A stretch of DNA of 64,000 nt from Tamilnaduibacter salinus. GTDB lineage: Bacteria > Pseudomonadota > Gammaproteobacteria > Pseudomonadales > Oleiphilaceae. The DNA lies in contig NZ_QEKQ01000001.1 in assembly GCF_003096655.1 (NCBI RefSeq), forward strand, positions 124,001 to 188,000, given 5' to 3'. Positions 1 to 10,412 of this stretch are shown here, one piece after another. Made by a program: the position numbers and the translations under genes. Within the stretch, counting starts at the first letter, position 1; each line of letters opens with the position of its first letter. The notes beneath the pieces were generated by a model. It had not been told where the DNA came from. It worked only from the letters and a program-made list of their open reading frames with translations, and did not search any database.

Positions 1-81
1 CAGTATCGCGTGCCCGGATTCGGTCTGTGCGGGAACTGCCCGCTGATTGATCGGCCGCCGAAAGGCGTGACGGTGGGATAG
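1..81 (+). CDS. C-terminal tail of FhuF-like siderophore-iron reductase (partial)
   Basis: Only the last 26 codons are present, read in frame from base 1 to a TAG stop. The peptide has a Cys-X2-Cys pair in the context GLCGNCPL. This resembles the end of FhuF-family proteins, where four cysteines near the C-terminus bind a 2Fe-2S cluster used to reduce ferric siderophores in the cytoplasm. The first cysteine pair would lie outside the window. The gene converges on a phosphopantetheinyl transferase gene 8 bases away, which fits a siderophore locus. The call rests on a short motif and is tentative. Confidence 0.5.
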   Translation, partial: QYRVPGFGLCGNCPLIDRPPKGVTVG

Positions 82-89
82 GGTGTCGG

Positions 90-806
90 TCAGGCCGGGA
101 CGGTGACCAGTGTCAGGCAGCGGTCGTGGCAGTCGGTGAGGTGGCCTTCCAGCGTTGATCCCTCCGGCCAGGACGGGCCGAGCGCGGTGCAGAGTCTCAG
201 TGTGGTCTTATCACGGTTGGGGGTGTCCATTAGTTCCGCATCCTGGAAGTAGAACCGCTGGCCGGTGACCGGGTGGAGCGCCTTGAACAGACTTTCCTTG
301 AAGGAAAAGACGGTCGTGACCAGCGCGCCGGGTGCCTGTTCCAGTCTGTTTCTGAAACGGGCCCGTTCGTCCGGGGTCAGCAGTCTGGGCGCCAGCCGGC
401 GGGCCCGCTCATCGTCGATCATCGGTTCCAGGTCTATCCCCAGCCCCATCCAGTACTCGCTCAGACCGGCAACGGCCGTGGCCAGACCGTCCGTGTGTGA
501 AATGGACCCCGTGAATCCGTCCGGCCAGGCGGGTGCGCCATCGCCCCGTTGATCGGGACAGGCGACCGGCCCGCCCAGGGTCGTCAGGGCCTCTCGGGCA
601 CACAGCCGTCCTGCCAGAAAATCGGTGCGTCGTTTGGGCTGCGCGTTCAGGATCGATGGCGGTTCGGGCAGCGCGGCCTGGGCGGGCGCATCAGGGTGGA
701 AATGCTCAGGCGAGGTCTGGGTCTGGACGAAGGACAGGCCGGGGAGCCGCTGGCGGAAGGGCCAGCGGTCCTCGAATGCGCCGCAGCACTCGGGCAGGGT
801 CGGCAT
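90..806 (-). CDS. 4'-phosphopantetheinyl transferase, EntD/Sfp type
   Basis: A 238-residue enzyme that would transfer phosphopantetheine from CoA to a carrier-protein serine. Three family blocks are visible: GSISH near residues 100-104, GIDLEP at 123-128 (Mg-binding acidic residues) and FSFKESLFKAL at 167-177 with the K-E pair. The ATG at 806 is preferred over an in-frame upstream start at 902 because GGAGG lies 7 bases before it and the longer form would overlap ychF. It follows ychF by 26 bases and faces the FhuF-like tail. A siderophore synthetase or the fatty-acid carrier protein are both possible substrates; EntD-like spacing and context favour the former. Confidence 0.85.
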   Translation of the reverse strand: MPTLPECCGAFEDRWPFRQRLPGLSFVQTQTSPEHFHPDAPAQAALPEPPSILNAQPKRRTDFLAGRLCAREALTTLGGPVACPDQRGDGAPAWPDGFTGSISHTDGLATAVAGLSEYWMGLGIDLEPMIDDERARRLAPRLLTPDERARFRNRLEQAPGALVTTVFSFKESLFKALHPVTGQRFYFQDAELMDTPNRDKTTLRLCTALGPSWPEGSTLEGHLTDCHDRCLTLVTVPA

Positions 807-832
807 GGGCGTCCTCCCGGCCGGTGATGTCC

Positions 833-1924
833 TCAGACGTTGAAGCGGAAGTGGATGACGTCGCCGTCCTGAACGATGTAATCCTTGCCTTCCAGGCGCC
901 ACTTGCCGGCTTCCTTGGCACCCTGTTCGCCATTGTGTTCGATGTAGTCGTCGTAGGCGATCACTTCGGCGCGAATGAAGCCTTTCTCGAAGTCCGTGTG
1001 GATCACACCGGCGGATTTCGGTGCACTGGCGCCGATGCGGGTGGTCCAGGCGCGGACTTCCTTCGGGCCGGCCGTGAAGTAGGTCTGCAGGCCGAGCAGG
1101 CTGTAGCCGGCGCGGATCACCCGATCGAGGCCCGGCTCTTCCATGCCCATCTCTTCGAGGAAGACGCTCTTTTCCTCGTCTTCCAGCTCGGCGATCTCGG
1201 CCTCAAGCTTGCTGCAGATCGGGACGACAATGGCGTTTTCCGCCTCGGCAATCTCGCGGGCCGCATCAAGATGTGGGTTGTTCTCAAAGCCGTCCTCGTC
1301 GACGTTGGCGATGTACATGGTCGGTTTGACCGTCAGCAGGCACAGCTCGCGGATCAGCGCCATCTGGTCGTCGTCCAGGTTCATGCTGCGCACCGGTTTG
1401 CCTTCATTGAGCACCGGCAACAACTGCTCGAACAGCTCGACCTGGGCTTTGGCGGTCTTGTCACCGCTCTTCGCGATGCGCTGGACCCGCTTGATGGCCT
1501 TTTCGACGGTGTCGAGATCGGCCAGCGCCAGTTCGGTGTTGATCACCTCAATGTCTGAGGCCGGGTCCACCTGGTTGGCCACGTGGATGACGTTGTCATC
1601 CTCGAAGCAGCGCACGACGTGGGCGATGGCGTCCGTCTCGCGGATGTTGGCCAGGAACTGGTTGCCCAGGCCTTCGCCCTTGGAGGCACCGGACACCAGC
1701 CCGGCGATGTCGACGAACTCCATGGTGGTGGGAATCGTCTTCTCGGGCTTCACGATGTCCGCCAGTTTATGGAGACGCGGGTCGGGCATGCCGACGACGC
1801 CCGCGTTCGGTTCGATGGTGCAGAACGGGAAGTTTTCGGCGCCGATGCCGGACTCGGTCAGAGCGTTGAACAGCGTGGATTTGCCCACGTTGGGCAGGCC
1901 GACGATGCCGCAGTTGAAACCCAT
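833..1924 (-). CDS. ychF: Redox-regulated ATPase YchF (Obg family)
   Basis: 363 residues, the normal length. The N-terminus has a P-loop GLPNVGKST at residues 9-17, followed by the G domain, a coiled-coil insertion and a C-terminal TGS domain ending in the characteristic VIHFRFNV. YchF/OLA1 proteins bind ATP rather than GTP and associate with ribosomes; the exact role is unsettled. GAGG lies 6 bases before the ATG. It is the distal part of the run prs-rplY-pth-ychF, 75 bases after pth, as in Pseudomonas. Confidence 0.97.
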   Translation of the reverse strand: MGFNCGIVGLPNVGKSTLFNALTESGIGAENFPFCTIEPNAGVVGMPDPRLHKLADIVKPEKTIPTTMEFVDIAGLVSGASKGEGLGNQFLANIRETDAIAHVVRCFEDDNVIHVANQVDPASDIEVINTELALADLDTVEKAIKRVQRIAKSGDKTAKAQVELFEQLLPVLNEGKPVRSMNLDDDQMALIRELCLLTVKPTMYIANVDEDGFENNPHLDAAREIAEAENAIVVPICSKLEAEIAELEDEEKSVFLEEMGMEEPGLDRVIRAGYSLLGLQTYFTAGPKEVRAWTTRIGASAPKSAGVIHTDFEKGFIRAEVIAYDDYIEHNGEQGAKEAGKWRLEGKDYIVQDGDVIHFRFNV

Positions 1925-1999
1925 GGGAGCCTCTGATGAACGGGAAATGGAAAAGGGCGGATTATACCGATCCTGCCTGTTGGGTGCGACCGGCGACCG

Positions 2000-2590
2000 T
2001 TAGGTGGACGGCTGGATCGTGTGCAGGTGGTTCTGTGCTTTGGGCAGATCGCCCTGAATGGCGTCGGGCAGCACCCTGAGAATGTCGCCTGCGATCTCGT
2101 CGAGATGCCTGGCGTCGCTCTTGGTCAGGCGGCTGAGCACGTAGCCGGTCACTTTTTTGGCATCGCCGGGATGACCGATGCCGACGCGCAGTCGCTGGAA
2201 TTCTTTCGTGCCAAGATGGGCGATGATGTCCCGCAGACCGTTGTGGCCACCGTGACCGCCACCCTGTTTCAGACGCGCGGTTCCCGGAGGCAGGTCCAGC
2301 TCATCGTGAGCGACCAGAATCTGTTCAGGCGCAATCTTGAAAAAATCCGCGAGGGCTTTGACGGACTGTCCGCTGCGGTTCATGTAGGTGGTGGGGTTGA
2401 GCAGGTGCACGTCGCACCCCTGCCAGTGTATGCGGGCGTGATTGCCCAGAAACTTGCGTTCCGGGCGGAGCGGCTGGCCCGCTTCGCGGGCCAGCGCATC
2501 GACGATCAGGGCACCGGCGTTGTGACGGGTGTTGGCGTACTCCGGGCCTGGATTGCCGAGGCCCACCACCATCACGATTGACTGTCCCAT
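2000..2590 (-). CDS. pth: Peptidyl-tRNA hydrolase
   Basis: 196 residues. The enzyme releases peptides from peptidyl-tRNAs that fall off ribosomes. The N-terminal block [19 protein letters not shown] contains Asn13 and catalytic His23, and HDELDLPPG holds the conserved Asp. An AGGGAG motif lies 9 bases before the ATG. An internal ATG at codon 7 is an alternative start. The gene lies 23 bases downstream of rplY and is probably co-transcribed with it. Confidence 0.97.
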   Translation of the reverse strand: MGQSIVMVVGLGNPGPEYANTRHNAGALIVDALAREAGQPLRPERKFLGNHARIHWQGCDVHLLNPTTYMNRSGQSVKALADFFKIAPEQILVAHDELDLPPGTARLKQGGGHGGHNGLRDIIAHLGTKEFQRLRVGIGHPGDAKKVTGYVLSRLTKSDARHLDEIAGDILRVLPDAIQGDLPKAQNHLHTIQPST

Positions 2591-2613
2591 GCGCCGGTGC
2601 TCCCTTGAGGGAA

Positions 2614-3279
2614 TTACTCCTGGTCGCCGCCTTCGCCGCCACCTTGCTCTGCGCCGGCAGCGTCCTCTCCGTCACCGCCTTCGTCAGACTTGGCGCCTTT
2701 CGGCAGGTGGACGGAAACGACCGCCTGGTCATGATCTTCACCCTGCTGTAGGGCGGCGATCCGGACGCCTTTCGGCAGCTTCAGGTCGCTCATGTGCAGG
2801 ACCTGGTCCATTTCCATCTCGGTCATGTCGACTTCGATGAACTCGGGTAGATCCTGCGGGAGGCAGATGACCTCCACCTCGTTCAGTTGATGCTGAACCG
2901 CGCCACCCTCGAGCTTCACGACTGGCGCCGTCTCTTCATTGATGAAGTGGATCGGCACGCTGACGTGGATCTCGTGGTCCTTGTCCACACGCAGGAAATC
3001 GGCGTGGGTCAGGAGCGGCTTGTAGGGATGGCGCTGCAGATCCTTCAGGATGACGCTTTCCTTTTTGCCATCCAGATCCAGCGTCAGGATGTGGGAGTAG
3101 AACGCTTCGTTCTCCAGGCCCTTCTTCAGGTCGTTGTGCCAGAGGGAAATTGAGACCGGCTCCTTGCCACCACCGTATACGATGGCCGGGATTTTACGCT
3201 CTTCGCGACGCAGGCGGCGGCTCGCACCTTTCCCCTGATCCTCGCGAAGGAATGCTTCCAATACAAATTCCTGTTCCAT
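2614..3279 (-). CDS. rplY: 50S ribosomal protein L25/general stress protein Ctc
   Basis: 221 residues, the long TL5/CTC form. An N-terminal 5S-rRNA-binding L25 domain spans about residues 1-95, a beta-rich C-terminal domain about 100-190, and a Gly/Glu/Asp-rich acidic tail ends the protein. The short E. coli L25 lacks the second domain. GAGG lies 9 bases upstream of the ATG. A hairpin with a U-rich tail separates it from prs, so it probably has its own promoter in the roughly 100 bases before it. Confidence 0.96.
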   Translation of the reverse strand: MEQEFVLEAFLREDQGKGASRRLRREERKIPAIVYGGGKEPVSISLWHNDLKKGLENEAFYSHILTLDLDGKKESVILKDLQRHPYKPLLTHADFLRVDKDHEIHVSVPIHFINEETAPVVKLEGGAVQHQLNEVEVICLPQDLPEFIEVDMTEMEMDQVLHMSDLKLPKGVRIAALQQGEDHDQAVVSVHLPKGAKSDEGGDGEDAAGAEQGGGEGGDQE

Positions 3280-3366
3280 GACAGATTACCTCACTCATCA
3301 CCGGACCGGCTCGCGACCAAGCTCCCTGACCGGTGGGTTCGTTGAATCCCGGTTTTCCGGGTGCTC

Positions 3367-3406
3367 AAACAAAACATGGAGCCGAACGGGTGGTCCGACT
3401 CCATGT
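3367..3406 (-). terminator. Intrinsic terminator after prs
   Basis: Reading the minus strand, ACATGGAG (3406-3399) and CTCCATGT (3381-3374) form a perfect 8-base stem that can extend inward with G-U pairs, followed by TTTTGTTTG. It lies 30 bases after the prs stop and before rplY. Confidence 0.75.
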
Positions 3407-3435
3407 CTGTTGTCTCGTTGGCGGATGGCGCCGTG

Positions 3436-4380
3436 TTATTCGAACATCGCGCTGATCGATTCCTCGTTGCTGACGCGCCGAATCGATTCGGCGAGCAGGC
3501 TCGCCATGCCGAGGGGGCGGATTCTATCACACTCACGCGCCTTGTCACCCAGCGGAATAGTGTCGCACACCACAAGTTCGTCAAGCTGGGAGGCGTTGAT
3601 GTTCTCGACGGCGGGGCCGGAGAGCACGGGGTGGGTGATATAGGCCACCACGCGGGAGGCGCCGTGTTCCTTCAGGGCGTTGGCTGCCTTACAAAGGGTG
3701 CCGGCGGTATCGACGATGTCGTCCACCAGTATGCAGTTCTTGCCCTGAACGTCACCGATGATGTGCATCACCTGGGAGACGTTCGCCTTCGGGCGACGCT
3801 TGTCGATGATGGCCAGGTCGGCGTCGTCCAGTCGCTTGGCCACGGCCCGGGCACGGACCACGCCGCCAACGTCCGGAGACACCACCACGTGGTTGTCCAG
3901 GCGCTGTTTTTCGATGTCTTCGAGCATGACCGGTGTGGCATAGATGTTGTCGACCGGAATATCGAAGAAGCCCTGAATCTGATCCGCGTGCAGGTCGACG
4001 GTCAGGACCCGGTCAATGCCGATGCTGGTGATCATATCCGCCACGACCTTGGCGCTGATGGACACGCGGGTAGAGCGGACCCGGCGGTCCTGGCGGGCGT
4101 AACCGTAATAGGGCACCACCGCCGTGATCCGTGTGGCGGAAGCCCGGCGCAGGGCATCAGCCATCATGATCAGTTCCATGATGTTGTCGTTGGTTGGGTA
4201 GCAGGTCGGCTGCACGATGAACACGTCGTGACCACGAACGTTTTCGTTGATCTCGACCGTTGTCTCGCCATCGCTGAATTTGCCGCAGGTCGCCTCCCCA
4301 AGCGGGATCTGCAGTTTCTTGGAAATATCACGGGCGAGTTCCGGATGGGCATTTCCGGCGAAGATCATTAAGTTGGACAC
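3436..4380 (-). CDS. prs: Ribose-phosphate pyrophosphokinase
   Basis: 314 residues with the GTG start at 4380, the usual length. It makes PRPP from ribose-5-phosphate and ATP. The start begins [15 protein letters not shown]. Visible blocks are [16 protein letters not shown] and the PRPP loop [13 protein letters not shown]. The GTG is chosen because AAGGA lies 7 bases upstream. An in-frame extension to 4530 reads straight through the tRNA-Gln gene and cannot be real. An ATG four codons later (4368) is the alternative. It sits just after ispE and tRNA-Gln, as in Pseudomonas. Confidence 0.97.
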   Translation of the reverse strand: MSNLMIFAGNAHPELARDISKKLQIPLGEATCGKFSDGETTVEINENVRGHDVFIVQPTCYPTNDNIMELIMMADALRRASATRITAVVPYYGYARQDRRVRSTRVSISAKVVADMITSIGIDRVLTVDLHADQIQGFFDIPVDNIYATPVMLEDIEKQRLDNHVVVSPDVGGVVRARAVAKRLDDADLAIIDKRRPKANVSQVMHIIGDVQGKNCILVDDIVDTAGTLCKAANALKEHGASRVVAYITHPVLSGPAVENINASQLDELVVCDTIPLGDKARECDRIRPLGMASLLAESIRRVSNEESISAMFE

Positions 4381-4432
4381 GGCGGAGTCCTTCTCGATGT
4401 CAGCGTTGATTTCGGAAGAATCGGAAGAAAGG

Positions 4433-4507
4433 TGGCTGGGGTGGCAGGATTCGAACCTGCGCGTGACGGGATCAAAACCCGTTGCCTTACCACTTGGCGA
4501 CACCCCA
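4433..4507 (-). tRNA. tRNA-Gln (TTG anticodon)
   Basis: A 75-base cloverleaf with CCA encoded. The acceptor stem TGGGGTG pairs with CACCCCA, the T arm carries GGTTCGAATCC, and the anticodon stem-loop is ACGGGTTTTGATCCCGT with TTG at the anticodon. It is embedded between ispE (stop at 4527) and prs (start at 4380) on the same strand, the same position as in Pseudomonas aeruginosa, so it is probably processed from a longer transcript. Confidence 0.96.
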
Positions 4508-4526
4508 GTATCTTGATCTTTCGGCA

Positions 4527-5384
4527 TCACGTTCGCTCTGTCAGCTCAGTGTGCAGAGGTGAATGATTCACCCCCTTCGCGACGAACCCGTTGATGCCGG
4601 AGGGTCTGCATGCCCATATTTCACGGGCTCTGGATTCTGTGGGGAAACGCCCGAAAATGCAAGCCCCTGTTCCGGTTAATCTTGCAGGTCCGAATTGTGA
4701 CAGCCAGTCCAGGCTATCTCCGACTTCCGGATACAGGTTTCGGACTGTTTCTTCACAGTCGTTCCGGAGCCCGGTGACGTCTCCCTCAAAAGCGGGCGCT
4801 ATTCTGATCGGCGTACTGTTCCTTGTCAACCCTGGGTCGGTAAAAATCCGGGCCGTGCTGATCTCGCAATCCGGATGCAGCACCACGAACCAGTCCTCCG
4901 GCGGTTGAATGGGTTGGAGTCGTTCGCCGACGCCCTCTGCCCAGGCGGCAAAGCCACGGACGAAGACAGGGACATCGGCACCCAGCTGCAATCCCAGTTC
5001 TGCCAGTCTGTTCCCGTTCAGGCCCAGTTTCCAGAGGTGATTCAGGGCCACCAGTGTCGTCGCGGCATCGGAACTCCCGCCACCAATGCCTCCGCCCATT
5101 GGAAGCCGTTTGTCGAGAACGATGTGAACACCGGGAAGCGGCTGCCGCACCTCGTGACGAAGCAGCCGGGCGGCCCGGAGTATGAGGTTGTCCTCATCCG
5201 GGACGCCGGGGAGGCCGGGGCTCATGGTGTCGCTGCCGTGGTGGCTCCACTCAAAATGAAGCCAGTCGCTGTAGTCCAGGAACTGGAAGGCGGTCTGCAG
5301 TTCGTGGTAGCCGTCGGGCCGGCGTCCGGTGATATGGAGGCAGAGGTTCAGCTTGGCCGGTGCGGGCAGCGACAGGGTCGTCAT
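4527..5384 (-). CDS. ispE: 4-diphosphocytidyl-2-C-methyl-D-erythritol kinase
   Basis: 285 residues of the GHMP kinase superfamily; the ATP-dependent step of the MEP isoprenoid pathway. The N-terminus has [23 protein letters not shown] with the catalytic-region Lys11. The glycine-rich phosphate loop [16 protein letters not shown] is at about 95-110, and a C-terminal [10 protein letters not shown] block follows. The ATG at 5384 overlaps the lolB stop as ATGA, giving translational coupling. In-frame starts further upstream lie inside lolB. Confidence 0.96.
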   Translation of the reverse strand: MTTLSLPAPAKLNLCLHITGRRPDGYHELQTAFQFLDYSDWLHFEWSHHGSDTMSPGLPGVPDEDNLILRAARLLRHEVRQPLPGVHIVLDKRLPMGGGIGGGSSDAATTLVALNHLWKLGLNGNRLAELGLQLGADVPVFVRGFAAWAEGVGERLQPIQPPEDWFVVLHPDCEISTARIFTDPGLTRNSTPIRIAPAFEGDVTGLRNDCEETVRNLYPEVGDSLDWLSQFGPARLTGTGACIFGRFPTESRAREIWACRPSGINGFVAKGVNHSPLHTELTERT

Positions 5385-6016
5385 GACTCGTTCCGTGACT
5401 GCCATCCGGTGATGACCAGTCGCAGGCGCTTCTCGCCCTTGAGTGCGGTGATCCGGGAGGGCAGGTGGGGCTGGCCGTCTACGAAAGGATGCCACGCGTC
5501 GTAGCGGATTTCCCAGCCGGCCTGGTTAAGAACTGCGAGTCGCCTGTCTTTATTGAATAGCAGACGGGCGTCCTCGCCGGGAACGGCGAGTCCGCGCACC
5601 CACCAGACCAGTGCGTTGACGGGGAACGTCCAGCCGGTTGCAGCCTCAATCAGCTGCTGAGGCTGGCTAGAACGATAGGTTTCTCCATCCGGCATGGTCA
5701 GTTCCAGAAAGCCGGGGATACCTTCCAGCTCGGTGCGCCCCATGCCGAGAAATGCTGAAGAGAGAACCAACTGATAATGCTCGCCACGCTGCCGCCACTG
5801 GTTGATGACGGCGGTTGCGCTGTCTTCGGGTTGCCTGACGGCCAGTTTGCCCTGGAGTTGCCAGTCGCTGAACCGGGTCAGTTGGCTGACCAGATCAGCG
5901 CGCTCGGCCGGAGGCTGATTGGTCAGTCCCGCCGGCAGCGGTTCCGTGGTGATGCTGGCGCAGCCAGGCAGAAGCAGGGTGGCGGCCAGAAACGATGTTA
6001 AAAAGCCAACTCGCAC
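5381..6016 (-). CDS. lolB: Outer-membrane lipoprotein receptor LolB
   Basis: 211 residues. A lipoprotein signal peptide ends in the lipobox LLPGC (Cys19). The mature part has the LolB pattern, with a tryptophan-containing N-terminal strand (SDWQLQGKLAVR) and a C-terminal RLRLVITGW. LolB accepts lipoproteins from LolA and inserts them in the outer membrane. It starts 2 bases after the TPR lipoprotein gene and overlaps ispE by 4 bases, so the three are translationally linked. Confidence 0.94.
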   Translation of the reverse strand: MRVGFLTSFLAATLLLPGCASITTEPLPAGLTNQPPAERADLVSQLTRFSDWQLQGKLAVRQPEDSATAVINQWRQRGEHYQLVLSSAFLGMGRTELEGIPGFLELTMPDGETYRSSQPQQLIEAATGWTFPVNALVWWVRGLAVPGEDARLLFNKDRRLAVLNQAGWEIRYDAWHPFVDGQPHLPSRITALKGEKRLRLVITGWQSRNES

Positions 6017-6018
6017 AG

Positions 6019-7791
6019 CTACAGATCCCGTTCCACGCCCAGCCGTTCCATGGTGTCCCGGATCATGGTGTCGTCCGGGTGCTCCTCCAGTGTGCGTCGC
6101 CAGATCACCCGGGCCTGTTCCTCTTCGCCGGTGACGTAGAGCGCTTCGCCATAGTGGGCGGCCACTTCCGGATCCGGGAAAGCCTCGTAGGCTTTACGCA
6201 GGTATTCGAGCGCTTTCTGGTGATTGCCAAGCCGGTAGTGGACCCAGCCGACGCTGTCGATAATCGCTGGATTTTCAGGATCCAGCGAGAGCGCTTTTTC
6301 GAGCAGACGGCGGGCTTCCTTCAGTCGCTCTGTTTCCACGGTCAGCAGATAGCCAAGGGCGTTGAGGGCGACGGCGTTCTCCGGGTTCTTGTCCAGAATC
6401 GAGCGCAGATCCCGCTCAGAGGCCTTGAACCGGTCGAGGCGGTCATAAAGCATGGCACGGGCATAGCGGATCTGGACGTTCTCGGGGTGCTTTTCAAGCG
6501 CGGCAGTCGCGGCGCCCAATGCCTCAGGGTAACGCTCGAGGTCCAACAGGGTGTTGATCTCGATCAGCCAGAGGCGTTCGTTGTTGTCCGGCATCTGTTG
6601 GCGTAGTTTGGCGAGGCGCTGCATGGCCTGATCCAGCTGCCCGGACTGGCCGCGCAGATACGTGGACTGGCTCAGCGCATCGAAGAACTGGCCGCCGCCC
6701 TGGACCTGGTCAAAATGGGCAATGGCTTCTTCCGTTTGCCCGGCGCTGCGCGCCAGTCGCCCCAGGTAGTAATGGGCTTCGTTGACGTGGTGCTCGTCAT
6801 CCAGCAGTTGCTCGAGCTGCCGGCGAGCGACTTGATTGTGGCCGTTCTCTAGTGCCACCAGAGCGTGGGACAGCTTGAGCCCCGGCGTATCCGGGAAGCG
6901 CTCCACCAGGCTGGCGAACTGGTCCTCAGCCGCCTGGAGCTGGCCGTCGTCGATCAGGATGCGCCCATAGAGGGTGCCCAGCTTGCGGTTGTCCGGGAAG
7001 CGACGGGACTGATAGCGCAGGTGGTCCAGGGCCTCCTGTTGACGTCCCATCTTATAGAGCAGGTCGCCGCGGAGGATGAGGGCCGGCTGAAACGGCTTCT
7101 GACCGGATTCGTCCAGAAGCGGTTGAAGTTCTTTCAGCGCGCCTTCGTGATTGCCTTGAGCGCGTAGGACGAGCGCCGTCCCGTAGCGGATGTCACGGTT
7201 GTCCGGGTAACGATCCTCAAGCTCGCGATACAGGCCCAGCAGGCGTTCCTGTTCGGCGTCTGACAGGTTGCTGGACAGGGCGGCAAGCGTGTCGAAGTCC
7301 GCCTCCTTCCCCTGTTGGAGCAGCGTTTCCATGTGACTGAGGGCGGTTTCGAAGTCCTTTTGACGCACCTTCTGAATGGCGGCGACCCGATGGGCCTCCG
7401 CGCTGTCCGGCGCGACATCCAGCCAAAGCGCGATCAATTGATTCTGTGCATTGTCACCATTCAGGGAGCGGGCGATATCCAGGGCACGCTTGATGACGCC
7501 GATATCCCGGGATGACTTGGCCGCTTCCACGTAGTTAACCAGTGTGACGTCATAGCGCCCCCGTTGTGCCGCTACCTCTGCGGCCAGCAGGCTGTAGAGC
7601 GTTTCTTCGCTGAAATCCGCGTACTCCGGTTCCGGTGGCGGCTCCGACTGTTCCGTCCGGTCTGTCTGGGAAACCTCGGGGCGCGTTGTCGGAGCCTGCT
7701 TTTCCGGCTCGGCGGCGGGACCGCTCAGGGTCGAGCAGCCTGACAGGGTCAGCCCGAGCCCGATGGTGACAATGGCGATCAATCTCTGCAT
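6019..7791 (-). CDS. TPR-repeat lipoprotein upstream of lolB (PA4667-like)
   Basis: 590 residues from the ATG at 7791, which has GGAA 8 bases upstream; in-frame starts up to 7908 lack support. The protein opens with a lipoprotein signal peptide and the lipobox LTLSGC, then a Pro/Glu-rich linker, then many tetratricopeptide repeats to the end (for example NPENAVALNALGYLL and DPENPAIIDSVGWVHYRLG). It is predicted to be periplasmic and membrane-anchored. TPRs mediate protein contacts; the partner is unknown. The same gene lies between hemA and lolB in pseudomonads. Confidence 0.9.
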   Translation of the reverse strand: MQRLIAIVTIGLGLTLSGCSTLSGPAAEPEKQAPTTRPEVSQTDRTEQSEPPPEPEYADFSEETLYSLLAAEVAAQRGRYDVTLVNYVEAAKSSRDIGVIKRALDIARSLNGDNAQNQLIALWLDVAPDSAEAHRVAAIQKVRQKDFETALSHMETLLQQGKEADFDTLAALSSNLSDAEQERLLGLYRELEDRYPDNRDIRYGTALVLRAQGNHEGALKELQPLLDESGQKPFQPALILRGDLLYKMGRQQEALDHLRYQSRRFPDNRKLGTLYGRILIDDGQLQAAEDQFASLVERFPDTPGLKLSHALVALENGHNQVARRQLEQLLDDEHHVNEAHYYLGRLARSAGQTEEAIAHFDQVQGGGQFFDALSQSTYLRGQSGQLDQAMQRLAKLRQQMPDNNERLWLIEINTLLDLERYPEALGAATAALEKHPENVQIRYARAMLYDRLDRFKASERDLRSILDKNPENAVALNALGYLLTVETERLKEARRLLEKALSLDPENPAIIDSVGWVHYRLGNHQKALEYLRKAYEAFPDPEVAAHYGEALYVTGEEEQARVIWRRTLEEHPDDTMIRDTMERLGVERDL

Positions 7792-7965
7792 GCAGGTGGT
7801 TCCGGTCAAAGTGCTGAATCGGCGGAGTCCTATCATGGCACAACGCCATTCCCTTGCCCAACTGGGGCCGTCCGGGTGCGGGGTTTCACGGACCGGTGCG
7901 GGTAGCACCGGGGTCCCAGGGCCGCTAAAATGGAGGGCTACGCGTAGGATCTCCGCAGAGTTCGA

Positions 7966-9330
7966 ATGGCACTACTGACGCTTGGTATCAATCACAGAAC
8001 CGCACCGCTGGCATTGCGCGAGCGCGTTGCCTTCACGCCGGAACAGCTTCCGGTTGCGTTTGAAGGGCTCCGCAGCTTTGCCGAGGTGGATGAAGCGGCC
8101 ATTCTGTCCACCTGTAACCGGACCGAGTTGTACCTCAGTGCGCCGCCGAGTCAGGCCCCGGCAGTGCTGGACTGGCTGGCAGATTACCACGGCATGGCAA
8201 CATCGGACCTGGAAGACGCGTTCTACCAGCATCGGGATGAGGACACGGTCCGTCACCTAATGCGTGTGGCCTGTGGTCTGGATTCGATGGTCATGGGCGA
8301 GCCCCAGATTTTCGGTCAGCTCAAGGATGCCTATGCGACCGCACAGAAGCATGACGCGACAGGGCCGACCCTGTCCCGGCTTTTTGAGCACAGTTTCTCG
8401 GTGGCCAAGCGGGTGCGGACGGATACAAGCATCGGTGAGAACCCGGTCTCGGTTGCCTATGCGGCGGTCAGCATGGCGCGACACATCTTCCCGAACCTGC
8501 GCCGGAACCCGGCGTTGCTGATCGGGGCGGGGCGAACGGTGGATCTTCTGGCCCAACACCTGCGCCAGGCGGGAGCTCCGGAGCTGATCGTCGCCAACCG
8601 GACTCTGGAGCGAGCCGAGGAAGTGGCGGAGCGCCACGGTGGGCGCGGCATCCTGCTCTCCGACATCCCGGCGTACCTCCCCAGCGTCGACATTGTTATC
8701 GCGTCCACGGCCAGTCAGTTGCCGGTGCTGGGTAAGGGGGCCGTGGAGCGGGCCCTGAAAAGCCGTAAGCACCGGCCTTACTTCATGGTCGACCTGGCCG
8801 TGCCCCGTGACATTGAACCGGAAGTCTCGCAATTGGATGACGTTTACCTGTACACCGTCGATGACCTGCGTCAGGTCGTGGAAGAGAACGTCCGGTCCCG
8901 AAAGGGAGCGGCACAGGAAGCGGAGCGCCTGATTGAGGATGGCGCCGAGGAATTTCTCTACCAGCTTCGGGCGCTGGATGCCGTGGCGACCCTGAAGCAG
9001 TTCCGCCAGGAGGCCGAACAGCTCCGGGACCGGGAAGTGGCCAGAGCCATCAAGGCACTGCACAATGGCGGCGATCCGGAGACACTGCTGCGCAGTCTTG
9101 CGCGTGGCGTGACCAACAAGCTGCTGCATGAACCCACCGCGCAGGTGCGCCGGGCGACGGCGGACGGGCGTACCGAAGTCACCGATTGGCTGCGGGAACT
9201 ATTCAGCCTTGAGGACCGGAGCGAAGAGCCGGCCGATCCCCCGGACGTCTCGACCGATCCCTCGCCAGGCAGCGCCGGGCAGGGAGCCAAACGTCCCTCG
9301 CATTCCCATGACAACGCAGGATCCGAATGA
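7966..9330 (+). CDS. hemA: Glutamyl-tRNA reductase
   Basis: 454 residues. It reduces Glu-tRNA(Glu) to glutamate-1-semialdehyde, the first step of C5 heme synthesis. Catalytic Cys50 lies in [12 protein letters not shown], with the substrate block [12 protein letters not shown], an NADPH-binding region ([16 protein letters not shown]) and a C-terminal dimerisation domain. The last roughly 40 residues, rich in Pro, Asp and Ser, exceed the E. coli length and are probably disordered. It is divergent from the TPR lipoprotein gene. TAAAAT at 7926-7931 could be a -10. The stop overlaps prfA as ATGA. Confidence 0.97.
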   Translation: MALLTLGINHRTAPLALRERVAFTPEQLPVAFEGLRSFAEVDEAAILSTCNRTELYLSAPPSQAPAVLDWLADYHGMATSDLEDAFYQHRDEDTVRHLMRVACGLDSMVMGEPQIFGQLKDAYATAQKHDATGPTLSRLFEHSFSVAKRVRTDTSIGENPVSVAYAAVSMARHIFPNLRRNPALLIGAGRTVDLLAQHLRQAGAPELIVANRTLERAEEVAERHGGRGILLSDIPAYLPSVDIVIASTASQLPVLGKGAVERALKSRKHRPYFMVDLAVPRDIEPEVSQLDDVYLYTVDDLRQVVEENVRSRKGAAQEAERLIEDGAEEFLYQLRALDAVATLKQFRQEAEQLRDREVARAIKALHNGGDPETLLRSLARGVTNKLLHEPTAQVRRATADGRTEVTDWLRELFSLEDRSEEPADPPDVSTDPSPGSAGQGAKRPSHSHDNAGSE

Positions 9331-10412
9331 AAGCATCGATTGAGAACCGACTGGACAAACTGAGAGAGCGCTTCGAGGAAGTGAGTGGCCTGCTCAGCCA
9401 GCCGGAGATCATCAATGACCAGGCGCAGTTCCGCGCCCTCTCCAAGGAATTCGCTGAAATAGAACCCATCGTGCAGTGCTACGACCGCTACCGTGCTGTC
9501 TGTGCGGATATCGACGAAGCGCAGGAGCTGGTCCGCGACAGTGATGCGGACATGCGCGACATGGCGGAACAGGAACTGGCCGAAGCCGGCGAGCGACAGA
9601 GCGCGTTGGACGAAGAACTTCAGCGACTGATGATGCCCCGCGACCCGGACGATGGCAAAAGCGCGTTCCTGGAGATCCGTGCGGGCACCGGCGGTGATGA
9701 GGCCGCCCTGTTTGCCGGCGATCTTTTCCGGATGTACAGCCGTTACGGCGAGCAGCGGGGTTGGCGGATTGAGGTGTTGAGCGAAAGTCTTGGGGAGCAG
9801 GGTGGTTACAAGGAAATCATCAGCCGGGTCTCCGGTGACAACGTGTACGGTGAGTTGAAATTCGAGTCCGGCGCCCATCGCGTCCAGCGCGTCCCGGCGA
9901 CCGAGTCCCAGGGCCGGATCCACACCTCCGCCTGTACCGTTGCCGTGCTGCCGGAGGCCGATGAAACGGATGCTATTGAAGTGGACAAGAACGACCTGCG
10001 CGTCGACACCTTCCGCGCCTCCGGTGCCGGCGGTCAGCATGTCAACACGACCGACTCGGCGATCCGGATTACCCACCTGCCCACCGGGATGGTCGTCGAG
10101 TGCCAGGAAGAGCGGTCCCAGCACAAGAACCGGGCCCGTGCGATGAGCCTGCTCCAGGCCCGGATTCAGGATGCCGAGCGTGAGCGTCAGCAGGCTTCGG
10201 AAGCGGCGGAGCGCCGCAGTCAGGTGGGCAGTGGCGACCGCTCCGAGCGCATCCGCACCTACAACTTTCCGCAGGGTCGTATCACCGATCACCGGATCAA
10301 CCTGACGCTTTACAAACTGGATGAAGTCATCAGTGGTGACCTGTCGCCCGTCATCGGTCCACTGCAACAGGAGCGCCAGGCCGAATTGCTGGCCAGCATG
10401 GGCGATGAGTAA
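9327..10412 (+). CDS. prfA: Peptide chain release factor 1
   Basis: 361 residues. The GGQ peptidyl-hydrolysis motif is at 235-237 and the stop-codon reading tripeptide PAT (UAG/UAA specificity) at about 190-192 in [13 protein letters not shown]. The start ATG overlaps the hemA stop, and the end overlaps the prmC start by 8 bases. The downstream PrmC methylates the GGQ glutamine, so enzyme and substrate are co-expressed. Confidence 0.98.
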   Translation: MKASIENRLDKLRERFEEVSGLLSQPEIINDQAQFRALSKEFAEIEPIVQCYDRYRAVCADIDEAQELVRDSDADMRDMAEQELAEAGERQSALDEELQRLMMPRDPDDGKSAFLEIRAGTGGDEAALFAGDLFRMYSRYGEQRGWRIEVLSESLGEQGGYKEIISRVSGDNVYGELKFESGAHRVQRVPATESQGRIHTSACTVAVLPEADETDAIEVDKNDLRVDTFRASGAGGQHVNTTDSAIRITHLPTGMVVECQEERSQHKNRARAMSLLQARIQDAERERQQASEAAERRSQVGSGDRSERIRTYNFPQGRITDHRINLTLYKLDEVISGDLSPVIGPLQQERQAELLASMGDE

